Under the pieces are notes generated by a model. It saw nothing but the letters and a program-made list of their open reading frames with translations, was not told where the DNA came from and did not search any database. From Zygnema cylindricum (taxonomy: Eukaryota; Streptophyta; Zygnematophyceae; Zygnematales; Zygnemataceae): a stretch of 64,000 bases of DNA. Below, one piece after another: positions 1 to 10,349 of the stretch (the stretch's first letter is position 1; every line of letters begins with the position of its first letter). The DNA is taken from NCBI GenBank assembly GCA_037447655.1, contig JBBHKE010000672.1, positions 1 to 64,000 on the forward strand, in the 5' to 3' direction. Position numbers and translations under genes: made by a program.

Positions 1-154
1 ACTAAGTAACCTAAAAAATATCTGTTTATGTAGTTTCAGCTTGTTTTATTTATTCTGTAAAATTCTGAGTGGAGTCAAAGTAGGCTGTTTTTGAGGTAGT
101 CTGTGGTGCTTCCGAGGGTAAATCCATGGCTGGAAATGGCTATGGACAACAGGT

Positions 155-522
155 ATCTCCGTACGAAATGGTACTTTTTGAATTACAAAGGCATAAAAAG
201 ACACTTAACATTATTGCGCACACATGTGAATGTGCACTAGAAGAAAGAGACGCAAACTCGTCGACAAAAATCACTTTCTCATATGTTCGTCCGTCGACCG
301 TGTGAACAGCGCGACGGCGTACGAATTGTCAGATTTTGTACGGCTACACATATTAATGTAGACATCGAAAGGGCGGGTATTTATTATTCAGGACAACCCA
401 AATTACAGTAAGGGATTAATTAGCATATATATGTTTAAAAAAAAAAAAAATCCCGATTAGTGTTAATAACGCTATTTTTTTTTACGCTATTTATTCATGT
501 ACTCTTATAGCGATTGACGGTG
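155..522. repeat. MITE-like repeat Z, truncated left copy
   Basis: This stretch is nearly identical to 58795-59180, including the run beginning GGCATAAAAAGACACTTAAC and the end ATTGACGGTG followed by TA. The left third of the element (58642-58790) has no counterpart here, so the copy is 5'-truncated or the left flank was replaced. The first 150 bases of the window hold nothing I recognise. No coding capacity is seen. The element appears to be a non-autonomous, TA-flanked DNA transposon. Confidence 0.55.
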
Positions 523-529
523 TACAGTA

Positions 530-1076
530 TACCGCGAATCGTTATTAGTGTCAAAGTTTAAATAGTGTTGAATTTTTTTTTACCGTAATTGATGCTATTT
601 AAGAATTTGATTTTTTTTTTTTTAAATGTGTATTCTAATTTCGGCATTATGCTAATTTGAGAACATCAAAAATGGAATATTCACCGTACAATTATATACA
701 TTAATATATGTATCCGTACAAAATATTGGAAATCGTACGCCGTCATGAAATTTAAATATCCGTACATGTCAGACTAATTTACATGTCAGACTAATCCCGT
801 TTTTTTAGAGCACGTTCATATGCGTGCGCGTCTGATTTAATTCATTTTTTGTAAAATTTTCACTAGAAAAGGTACATTTATGTACGGTCTGACATCGACC
901 CTATGCCACACTATTTAGATCTTATTATACTTTTGTTCTTTACGCTATTTTGTACGGTACCTTAATTAACGTAAAGGAAAAATTAAAATTTAAATCATGT
1001 ATCCTATTTGAGGAAAAAAATCAAAATTTTAAGAACACCTGATTAGTGACTTTGACACTAATAACGATTCGCGGTG
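530..1076. repeat. MITE-like repeat X, copy 1
   Basis: Inverted ends: the left end reads ACCGCGAATCGTTATTAGTG and the right end is its reverse complement, ending CGATTCGCGGTG. Length is about 547 bp, AT-rich, with no ORF. A second copy lies at 38497-39045, where the empty target site is visible and the duplication is TA. This copy sits exactly at the Z/Y junction, which is uninterrupted at 59181-59187. Confidence 0.65.
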
Positions 1077-1083
1077 TACAGTA

Positions 1084-1761
1084 CCCCACGAATCCCAATT
1101 AGAGTAAAGAAAAAATTAGAGTAAAAAAACAAAAAAAAATTAGAGTTATGAACGCTAATTTATGTGATAGAACCTTTTCACAGAGGAAGTTTACTCTAGT
1201 TTATTTAAGTACTCTATATTGGGTTATGTCGGCAATAATTATCCGCGCTGTAATTATGAACACTAAATTACGTAGACGTACAAAAACTGTCAGTTCGTAT
1301 AATTTGACGTCATTATGACGTTAGTATTATTTGTCTCATATATAAATACTAGTTGTCTCAACTCATATTGTTGGCGTTGAACTACAAACTTTTCACATGT
1401 AAATTGATGTAAATGTTCACACGGACGACAATGTTGTCGACGGACGGAGCTATGCGAACGGGTTTTTTTCCGATGCGATGTAATTTTTCTGTTTAGTGCA
1501 ATTTCACATGCGAGCGCGATTCTATTAAATTTTTGTTTGTACCTCTTTACTTATAAAAGTACAATTTTGCACAGTCAGGCGTCGTCGTCCGTACTCCACA
1601 CAAATTTAAAACGAACCTTTATTATAATTTTTTACGCTAGTTAAACCTTACATTAAATAGCATAATGAAAAAATTAGAATCATTTACTTTATTTAACGTG
1701 ATAGAGTCGAAATTTAGAGCGACCGAATTAGCGTTATTTATTCCAATTACGATTCGCGGTG
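1084..1761. repeat. MITE-like repeat Y, copy 1
   Basis: The ends are inverted (left CCCCACGAATCCCAATTAGA, right TAATTACGATTCGCGGTG when read on the same strand). A shorter copy with better ends lies at 59188-59687. The interior is rich in TTAGAGTAA-like words. There is no coding capacity. Confidence 0.55.
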
Positions 1762-2051
1762 TACTGTACTGTACAGTACATGTAAGGTCCGTTAGTTGTC
1801 TCGCTTGTGGAGTGAAGGGATGCGCCGTGACCTTCACACTTTGCAAAATACCGCCCAGGTACAGCGGATTTTTAGGGTCATAGGGTCATTGGTTGTATTT
1901 TTTTTATATATAAAAAAAAACACAAATGAGAAAAAAACCCTTATCAAATTTATACGTGCGACGCGCCGCGCGGCGCGAGGCGTCCTAAAGCGAAATGAGG
2001 GGGTGGGGGGGGGGGCGACGTGGACCCCTTCACACCTAAAAAAGCAAGATT
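1762..2051. other. intergenic, half of an inverted-repeat element plus low complexity
   Basis: From about 1774 to 1895 the sequence matches the right arm of the element at 8557-8713 (shared word GCGCCGTGACCTTCACACTT), so it is a half-copy of that foldback family. The rest is T/A runs, a CG-rich palindromic patch near 1960-1985 and a G-run near 2005. No gene is seen. Confidence 0.4.
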
Positions 2052-2338
2052 CAGTACAGGTAAGGTTCGTTAGTTGTCTTGCCCGTGGGGTGAAGGGTGT
2101 GAAGGGGTCAAAAATGCGCCGTGACCTTCACACTGTTGAAAGTTATAGATTTCTAGAGTATTTTCTAGGTTTAAATATGTCTTTATAAAAAGGAAAGAAA
2201 AAGACGGGCAGCCTGCCTCCACCTCCGCTCTCTAACTCCCATACTTGTTGTAGTCACTGAAGGTAAGAGAGAGAGGTTGATCCATGGCTGCCTTAGTTCA
2301 ACAGACAGCTATTTTTAGTAGGTTACTAAAAAATATAC

Positions 2339-2423
2339 TTGACGGACCAGAGGTTTGATCCCGGTACCTGCGGTTCGTCAAGTTGACCGGTAGCGGTCAG
2401 CTTTATCCTAATAGACTAGGACC
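2339..2423 (-). other. LTR stem-loop / tRNA-like module (element A)
   Basis: On the antisense strand, TAGTCTATTAG fits the A-box pattern TRGYNNANNNG. About 58 nt later, GATCAAACC fits the B-box pattern GWTCRANNC. An outer stem pairs TTGACGAACC with GGTCCGTCAA. The module recurs in the 3' LTR (7719-7803), in C, G, B, J, E and F, with changes that often preserve pairing. The transcription claim is inference. Confidence 0.5.
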
Positions 2424-2808
2424 AATGCTAAGTACGATGGTATGTGATAGATATATAATTTGTTTGCGTGACTAAAATTCATATAACTAGAACTTTATAC
2501 GGCGTACATAGATTCAGTTATATAAAGTACGTCGTACGACGCTAATTCGAAACGGATACTACGCATTTTATTTCGACATCGGAACAAATGTCACGCAAGC
2601 ATTTATTACGGCTAAGATTGCGTTTGGCACAAAATCCAACGGCGCACATCATCGCCGAAATCCCGGAGTGGTCATTTTGGCGTTTTGTGACGTGGCATGA
2701 CCTGGAGCCACGTGGAGAGATGACATTCGGTCATAGGAATTCCAAGGAATGTACGGACGAGTGAAAAGCGGACACGCGTCCACTTAATAGCCTTGTCGTA
2801 CATAGGCC

Positions 2809-2845
2809 GTACAAAAGGTACATCGGCAGTAGTACTTTTGTGTAC
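2809..2845. promoter_or_regulatory. GTAC-rich hairpin in the LTR
   Basis: GTACAAAAGGTAC is followed after a short loop by GTACTTTTGTGTAC, forming an inverted repeat with four GTAC cores. Equivalent hairpins occur in the LTRs of C, E, F and the others. GTAC is the core recognised by plant SBP/SPL proteins in general, so a promoter or enhancer role is possible but unproven. Confidence 0.45.
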
Positions 2846-3151
2846 GATACAGTAATCTGATTGGTCCGTACTTCAGTAGATAGGAGTTATTAGAGAGAAT
2901 CAGGACTTAGAAAATTTAGGAAGATAGTCATCTCTCCCTTTGAGAGTTTGTACAAATTGGCATTTTTGCTACCTCATAACTTATCGCCTGGTTGGCCGTT
3001 TTCAGTGATTCTTTTTGCTACAGACTCAAGGGAGTCCAGGCTACACAGGGGTGCAGTCAAATTGTCAGTTTGCCTTCTGAGGCAGAAGTGGTTGTGGCTT
3101 AAAGTGGGTTAGTTAAATACTATCTAGAGGCTTCCTGTATTCTGTAGTCCA

Positions 3152-6100
3152 ATGGAGGACACAGAATTGCAGGTTATGGGCTCACCCTCTAGGGTGCCCA
3201 CCTTCAATGGATCTGGGTTCATCTATTGGGAAGCCATGATGATGGGAGCGTTGTGTGAAAAACGATACTGGGGTATCGTTAGTGGACAAGTGAAACGTCC
3301 ACCTTCGGGAACTCCACCAGGATTTGGGGGAGTAAGGTTTTCTGCAACAACGGCTGCCAAGCGGAGGAGGCAGATGATGGGGACAGCAGTGTGTCCGAAA
3401 AGGAGAAAGGGAAGGAGACACCCCTCACTCCTATTGCCACAGTATCGGGAACGGCGACCTTGAAGACCGTGGAGAACGATACTCAAATGTGGGAGGATGT
3501 AAACATGGCTGCCAAGAACTTCATTTTGAGACACCTCACTCAAGGTTTGGCCACTCCTCATCTTCACATTTACAAGGCCAAGGAATTGTGGGAAAGCTTG
3601 GTGGAGATTTATAGAGCTGGAACTATTCAGGAGCTCCAATTGGCTGAGCAAAAACTATTGAGTTACACTTACAAAGGAGGAAAGATGTTAGATTACTGTA
3701 ATGATCTTTCTTGTTTGTATATGGAAATGGAAAGTGCTGGGTGGACAGGTACAATGAAAATGAAAGTGAACACCCTTATCATGAAATTACCAGATGAGTT
3801 CGAAAACATAGTGTACCGAGTACAGGGAATGCCTGATAGTTCATGGAAATGGAACACAGTAGTCAGGATGATACTTGTGCAGGAAAACACAATGGAGATT
3901 AGGAGAGGAGGAAAGAGCATTCAAGCTCTAGCAGCAGGAGGGGACCGATGGGGGAAGGATCCGAAGAAACCTTATAGAGGGGAAAGAGATAATTCTGGGG
4001 GACAGAGGCCCCCAAAGGGTCTTTGTCATTTTTGCAAAAAGCCGGGACACTTTATTGCAGATTGTGTCAAGTTGTCGGAGCTGAGGCTCCAAGAAAACCG
4101 TGGAGGGGGTTCTTCCGGAGGGAAGAAAAAGGCACTTGTGGTTACAAAAGTTTCAGGAGAAACCGAGGATGAGTCATCTGAGGATGATGGGGAGCTCCTT
4201 CTTGACGAGAGTCTGAAGGAGAAGGAGATCCTTCGGAGGCAGAAGTGTGCCCTTGGAGCAATTCGGGAAGCTCCACAGGAAGGATGGATCATCGACTCAG
4301 GTGCATCCATGCATATGTGTCGTGATAAAGAACTCTTCACTAAGCTACGAAAGATTCCTACTGTAGAGATAGAGTATGGGGATGGGAGAGTGGTTACTAC
4401 AGATCTAGTGGGATCAGTAGATCTGAAAGTCTTAGTAGAGGGTAAGACCTCTATACTTACATTCTCAGATGTACTTTACATTCCTCAGCTGAGTAAAAAT
4501 CTTGTCTCTACGTCTGTGTTAGATGACAAAGAGTTTGATACCTTCACCAGAAAGGGAGTCTTTACAGCTAAGTATGGGAATGAAGTTTACTTCACAGCAG
4601 ATAAGGGTAGACAAGGAATGTTTAGGCTTAACTTGAGTAATGAAAAGAAGAATGCTTACTATGTTGGTGTTCCTAAGGTGATGATTTGGCATAAGCGGTT
4701 GGGACATGTGCATTTTGATAGGTTAAGGGAAATGAAAAAGCTTGGGGTAGTAGATGACATTCAGTTTGGGGATAATGAAATGATGGATGATTGTAGTGGT
4801 TGTGCTCAAGGTAAGGCTCACAGACTTCCCTTTCCCAAAGCCGCCACATATAGAGGTGAGAAAGTGTTAGATTTGGTCCACACAGATATTTGGGGACCTG
4901 CAAAAGTACCTTCGGTTGGAGGAAAGAGATTCATGATGACAATAACTGATGATTGGTCTAGATACTCTAGAGTCTACTTTCTGAAAAATAAGTCTGAAGC
5001 ATCCACTTACTTCAAAGAATATAAAGCATGGAGTGAGAAATTGCATGAAACCCCTATTAAGAGGATAAGGAGTGATAATGGGGGGGAATATACCTCTAAC
5101 CAGTTTGAGGAATATCTGAGAGATGAGGGAGTGCAACACCAGAAAACCGTACCATATAACTTGGAACAAAATGGGGTAGCTGAGAGGTTGAATAGAACAC
5201 TAGGAGATAGTGCATGCAGTATGTTGGCAGACAAGAAAATAGGAAAGAGATTTTGGGCAGAGGCAATGAACTGTGCCAACTACATTAAAAATAGAGTCCT
5301 TACCTCAGCTGTAAAGGGAGTGACACCATATGAGAGATGGGTTGGAAGGAAACCAGATATCTCACACCTTAAAGTATTTGGTAGCCAAGTTTACAGTCTT
5401 GACACGGATAGGAAAAACTGGAAACTAGATGCTAAGGGAAAACCAGGATACTTTGTGGGATATGATGAGGATGTTAAGGGATATAGAGTCTATGACTTAG
5501 CAAAGAAAGATATCATTCTGGTCAAACACTTAGTTGTCATGGATGAAGGAAAGTCATTTGACCCCTTCAAATATACAAAGAAGATAAGAATCAGATTTGA
5601 GTCCGAAAGTGAGGAGAACTCGGTCGTCCCCGAAAAGGACATAGGTGACACCATGATTACAGGTTCAGGGGAGATCGAAGATACAGGAGACTCACCAGAA
5701 ACCTCGCATACTCCCATGGACTTCGAGGAGATAGAAGAAGCGGGACAAGAACCGGTTTCCATGGACAGGGGAGCCGATGAGACAATAAGAAGAAATCCAA
5801 GACTTCCATCCATTCCAGCTTCGGAGTTTGAGGGAGGAAGGAGGAGCAGCAAAAGGATACAGGAAAAACAAGCTGCTCATAAGGTAACTAAGCTATCTCA
5901 CCCAGATGAGCCTCAATCTTACTTAGAGGCAGTGAATAGTCCAGAGAAAGAAAGATGGATTAGAGCCATAAATGATGAGATGGCTTCTATCATGGAGGCA
6001 AATACTTGGGAACTAGCGGATTGCCCTCCAGAAAGAAAACCTATTGGATGTAAATGGGTATTTAAACTAAAACTGAACCCAGATAATACAATTGAGAGGT

Positions 6101-7500
6101 ATAAGGCTCGATTGGTAGCAAAGGGGTTCACCCAAAAAGAGGGGATTGACTATGAGGAGACCTTTGCTCCAGTTGTTCGGTTCCCATCGGTAAGGATTCT
6201 CCTTAGTCTGGCAGCAGCGGAAGACATGGAAATTCACCAGATGGACATTAAGACTGCTTTTCTTAATGGTGAGTTAGAGGAAGAAATTTTTATGAGGCAA
6301 CCCGAGGGGTTTGTGGAAGAAGGAGAAGAGAGCAAAGTGTGCAGGCTCATAAAATCCTTATATGGACTGAAACAGGCTCCGCGACAGTGGAATAAGAAAC
6401 TAGATGAGTTTCTCACCGATCTGGGATACATCCGGATCAGCTCTGACCATTCAATCTATATGTTTGAAGATGAGAATGGTGTCATTTTTATTGCAATTTA
6501 TGTGGATGATCTGCTTGTGTTAAGTAAGTCTTTGAAGAATATCAATAGGCTAAAGAAAGATCTTAGGGGCAGATTTGATATGAAGGATTTAGGGGAGGCA
6601 AAATATATTTTGGGGATCCAAATGGAGAGAGATAGGGGGAAGAAGATTATCAGACTTACTCAGAAAGAAGCAATAGGTAATATGCTTGAGAAATTCCAGA
6701 TGGAAAATGCTAACAGTTGTACCACTCCCATGGACTTGAAAAAAGTAAGTGATGGGAGTGTAGAAGGAGGAGTGATGATCTTAGACGATCAGATGAGTCC
6801 AGAGGAGAGAGAGTTCATGAAGTCTATCCCTTATAGACAGGTTGTAGGAAGCTTAATCTATTTTATGAATTGTACCAGGCCGGACATAGCGGCGGCAGTT
6901 GGTGTACTCAGTAGGAGTCTTAATGATCCTAGGAAGAGGGATTGGGAGGCAGCCAAGAGAGTCATGAGATATCTGGTGGGAACTAGAGAGTTATGGTTGC
7001 ATTTGGGAGGGGAGCACACTGACATCACTACTTGGAGTGATGCCAGTTATGGGGATGCACCTATGAGAAGATGCACTTCTGGATATGTTTTGTATGTGGG
7101 GGAAGGTGCTTGCTGTTGGAGCAGTAAGCAACAAAAGGTGGTTGCTCAGTCTACTATGGAGGCTGAGTATATGGCGTCTTGTTCTGCTGTAAAAGAACTA
7201 ATGTGGGTGAAATCATTGTTACAAGAACTAGGATTTATGAAGGAGGGAGTGCATGAAATATTTTGCGATAACCAAGCTGCAATTGCAATTGCAGCCAATC
7301 CAAAACACCATTTCAAAGCAAAACATATGGACATAAGATTGAGCTTCGTAAGAGAAAAAGTTGAAAATAAAATTTTAAATCTTGTTTATAGACCTGATGA
7401 AGAAATGGTGGCTGACATGATGACCAAACCTGTGCCCTCTCCTAAACTAAAATATTGTCGGGAAAAATGCGGGTTGAAAGAAAAGTTAAAATTAGACTAG
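3152..7500 (+). pseudogene. copia gag-pol polyprotein of element A, one frameshift
   Basis: Translation would start at ATG 3152 inside the LTR (MEDTELQVMGSPSRVP). The frame runs to about 3360, where the homologous frame shifts by one base and then stays open to 7500. In the long frame, numbered from 3391, a CCHC zinc knuckle lies at residues 212-225 (CHFCKKPGHFIADC) and the aspartic protease motif DSGA at about 302. The H-H-C-C and D-D-E integrase with RSDNGGEY follows at about 560, RT has YVDD at about 1037, and RNase H has WSDASYGD, MEAEYMA and CDNQAAI. The shift was located by comparison with element C, whose gag frame is continuous there. All catalytic motifs are intact, so a repaired relative could be active. 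Programmed frameshifting is unlikely because C and G do not show it. Confidence 0.9.
3172..3186 (+). promoter_or_regulatory. primer binding site of element A (half-tRNA type)
   Basis: GGTTATGGGCTCACC directly follows the LTR. Its complement GGTGAGCCCATAACC matches the anticodon arm of plant initiator tRNA-Met (GGTGGGCCCATAACC, from general knowledge) with one G-U wobble. The usual plant copia PBS TGGTATCAGAGC is absent. The site also encodes gag residues around VMGSP. Confidence 0.7.
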
Positions 7501-7513
7501 AAAATAAGGGGAG
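7501..7513 (+). other. polypurine tract of element A
   Basis: AAAATAAGGGGAG lies between the gag-pol stop codon and the 3' LTR and would prime plus-strand DNA synthesis. A near-identical tract precedes the 3' LTR of C (26960-26972), and similar tracts precede those of B, E and F. Confidence 0.85.
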
Positions 7514-8551
7514 TGTTGAAAGTTATAGATTTCTAGAGTATTTTCTAGGTTTAAATATGTCTTTATAAAAAGGAAAGAAAAAGACGGGCAGCCTGCCTCC
7601 ACCTCCGCTCTCTAACTCCCATACTTGTTGTAGTCACTGAAGGTAAGAGAGAGAGGTTGATCCATGGCTGCCTTAGTTCAACAGACAGCTATTTTTAGTA
7701 GGTTACTAAAAAATATACTTGACGGACCAGAGGTTTGATCCCGGTACCTGCGGTTCATCAAGTTGACCGGTAGCGGTCAGCTTTATCCTAATAGACTAGG
7801 ACCAATGCTAAGTACGATGGTATGTGATAGATATATAATTTGTTTGCGTGACTAAAATTCATTTAACTAGAACTTTATACGGCGTACATAGATTCAGTTA
7901 TATAAAGTACGTCGTACGACGCTAATTCGAAACGGATACTACGCATTTTATATCGACATCGGAACAAATGTCACGCAAGCATTTATTACGGCTAAGATTG
8001 CGTTTGGCACAAAATCCAACGGCGCACATCATCGCCGAAATCCCGGAGTGGTCATTTTGGCGTTTTGTGACGTGGCATGACCTGGAGCCACGTGGAGAGA
8101 TGACATTCGGTCATAGGAATTCCAAGGAATGTACGGACGAGTGAAAAGCGGACACGCGTCCACTTAATAGCCTTGTCGTACATAGGCCGTACAAAAGGTA
8201 CATCGGCAATAGTACTTTTGTGTACGATACAGTAATCTGATTGGTCCGTACTTCAGTAGATAGGAGTTATTAGAGAGAATCAGGACTTAGAAAATTTAGG
8301 AAGATAGTCATCTCTCCCTTTGAGAGTTTGTACAAATTGGCATTTTTGCTACCTCATAACTTATCGCCTGGTTGGCCGTTTTCAGTGATTCTTTTTGCTA
8401 CGGACTCAGGGGAGTCCAGGCTACACAGGGGTGCAGTCAAATTGTCAGTTTGCCTTCTGAGGCAGAAGTGGTTGTGGCTTAAAGTGGGTTAGTTAAATAC
8501 TATCTAGAGGCTTCCTATATTCTGTAGTCCAATGGAGGACACAGAATTGCA
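7514..8551 (+). repeat. 3' LTR of element A
   Basis: Same 1038-bp length as the 5' LTR with only about seven substitutions, for example in the stem-loop (CGTCA to CATCA) and near the end (CCTGTATT to CCTATATT). It is followed by the target duplication CACAC. Confidence 0.93.
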
Positions 8552-8713
8552 CACACTTTGCAAAACACCGCGCGGGTAACCAATAACCCTATGACCCTAA
8601 AAATCCGCGGTACATGGGCGGTATTTTTCAAAGTGTGAAGGTCACGGCGCATTTTGGACCCCTCACACCCTTCACTCCACGGGCGAGACAACTACCAAAC
8701 CTTACCTGTACTG

Positions 8714-9238
8714 AACCATTATGTCGGTCGTAAAATATGCGTGAAGATTGTATGTTTTCCATTTCGGAATGACGATCTTTGTTGGTGACGATATTCCGCT
8801 TATGTGCACACCCATGGACGACAAAGGTCACAATCGCGTACCCAAACTTGTCCCTCACCGAATTTTTTATATTCCTCTTTGAATCACCTGGCCGAATCCT
8901 GTCGGTCCCCAAAAATTTGGCATCCGAATCCTTTTCGGATCCGACGTGGCCGGGCTGGTACGGATTAGGTACGGATATGAGTACCCAATTGCGACCTCCG
9001 AAGAGGTCTCCATCAAACAGTTCAAAATTATCGGCCATCAGTTCTTTCGTATGATGCCACATACCTTTCGTACTTTTCAGAGATTGGTACCTTACATTTC
9101 AAACATTCGAAACTGCGCAAAACATATTTCCTAAATGCACACATATCCATTTTTTGATTGGACATCACTAATCGGAAGGTGCAAATTTCACCTCTCCGTC
9201 GCAACCATCGGATCAACAATACGACATGTGTGAGAAAA
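8714..9238. other. unassigned intergenic sequence
   Basis: No gene, RNA or repeat that I recognise. Short open frames on both strands lack familiar motifs and overlap each other, so they are not reported as genes. Confidence 0.3.
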
Positions 9239-10107
9239 AATGTTTTGAGGGTGTGTCTCAAAGTGCCAAAGTAAGGGTTTTTTTATATCGTTTTTCTTCT
9301 AAAACTTAGCGCTGTACCACTTAAGTTACAACCGTACGAAGAAAGTACAAATTTGAAAGTACAATCGCCATCGTCAAACTTAGGGTATGTCTTTATGTAC
9401 TTATAACTTAGCGAACTTACTTTGTATTTTAGCGCAAATTCTCCATACATAGTTTTCAAATGTCCCAATGTGTAACAATGAAATCGTTGCTTAAGGGTGT
9501 GACGATTGTATACGTTGACAATGCCCGTGATGGCTGCCAATGTTTTCAACTTGTGACGTTTTATGGTTGAAGAAGATGCGCTTTCCCTTTGTTTCTTTGT
9601 CTAGTCGATGTGAAATGGCATCGGAATCTTGAGACCCCTGCAAAAAATAAATCCATACTGGACGCAAACGGCCAAAACAAAACAAATTGTGTAGTGTTCC
9701 TCATTGTAGGTATCTTGAGACCCCTGCAAAAAATAAATCCAAACTGGACGCAAACGGACAAAACAAAACAAATTGTGTAGTATTTCTTATTGTACTGAAC
9801 GTAAGCAAACAAAACATAGCGATCGTGTACTTTCATTGCCCAAAAATCGTTTTTTTTTGAAAATCTCGACACTTTGAATATGTGTTCCTATGTGTTTAGC
9901 GGTAATTTTTTAATTTAAAACACATGGTCGTGGGTCGTAAAACACAAGACAAAAACATGTAGTACATTAAAAGTTTGACGATGATGCAAAATGTACTTCT
10001 ACTTTTTTCAATTTCTTTGTACGGTTGTAACTTAAGCGGTATAGCGCTAAGTTTTAGAGTAAAACAAAAGAAAAAATTCCTTACTTTGGCAAATGGAGAC
10101 ATACGCT
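9239..10107. repeat. foldback element with long inverted repeats
   Basis: The left arm from about 9249 (word TGCCAAAGTAAGG, then AAAACTTAGCGCT and AAGTTACAACCGTAC) is matched in inverse orientation by the right arm ending about 10107. Arms run at least 130-160 bp with mismatches and surround about 550 bp. The general design resembles the foldback at 35557-36324. A three-base TTA-like target duplication is possible but imperfect (TGA on the left, TTA on the right). No coding capacity is evident. Confidence 0.55.
9627..9798. repeat. 86-bp tandem duplication
   Basis: The word TCTTGAGACCCCTGCAAAAA and about 65 following bases occur twice, 86 bp apart, inside the foldback element. The copies differ at a few positions. 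Confidence 0.7.
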
Positions 10108-10116
10108 TAAAATGTA

Positions 10117-10223
10117 CACCGTGATTCATTATTAGTGTTATTAACGCTAATTCGGCGCCCTCAAATTTTTACCTTCGAACCTAAAATAGAGTTAATAACT
10201 CTAATTATTTTTTTAGGTTGATG
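10117..10223. repeat. short MITE-like repeat with CACCGTG end
   Basis: It begins CACCGTGATTCATTATTAGT after a TA, like the other TACACCG-type MITEs of the window. The right end is weak (GATG before TA). The call rests on the left end only. Confidence 0.3.
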
Positions 10224-10349
10224 TAGCCCGTTTGCGTCCAGTTCAAGATTTCTTTTGTAATAGAGGCTCAAGTTTTCGTGGCCAATTCACAACGGCAAAA
10301 GAGGAAACATAAAAGCAAAACACATCTTCTTCAACCACGAACGAAGCTG

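Larger units (their letters stand above)
2134..3171 (+). repeat. 5' LTR of element A
   Basis: This is the 1038-bp LTR with TG...CA ends. It contains the conserved CCATGG start-like site (2283), the covarying stem-loop (2339-2423) and the GTAC hairpin (2809-2845). The gag start codon ATG at 3152 lies inside it, only 20 bp before its end, so the first seven gag codons are encoded by the LTR. Confidence 0.93.
2134..8551 (+). mobile_element. Ty1/copia LTR retrotransposon A, full length
   Basis: The element is complete: 5' LTR 2134-3171, PBS 3172-3186, gag-pol 3152-7500, polypurine tract just after the stop codon, 3' LTR 7514-8551. Each LTR is 1038 bp, begins TGTTGAAAG and ends TTGCA. A 5-bp duplication CACAC lies at 2129-2133 and 8552-8556. 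I count about seven differences between the LTRs, so the insertion is recent. Domain order GAG-PR-INT-RT-RNaseH is that of copia. One frameshift in gag probably makes this copy non-autonomous. Confidence 0.95.
2052..8713. repeat. small foldback element split by copia element A
   Basis: The left part (2052-2133) and right part (8557-8713) join into an element of about 239 bp. Its ends are inverted: the left begins CAGTACAGGTAAGGTT and the right ends with the complement. The arms match for about 80-100 bp, including GTGACCTTCACAC. Copia element A is inserted in the left arm, with CACAC repeated on both sides. No target duplication of the foldback itself could be identified. Confidence 0.6.

Noticed and set aside
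1796-2188. 130-codon frame across 1.8-2.2 kb
   Set aside because: It crosses a half foldback element, low-complexity sequence and the start of LTR A, with no known motif.
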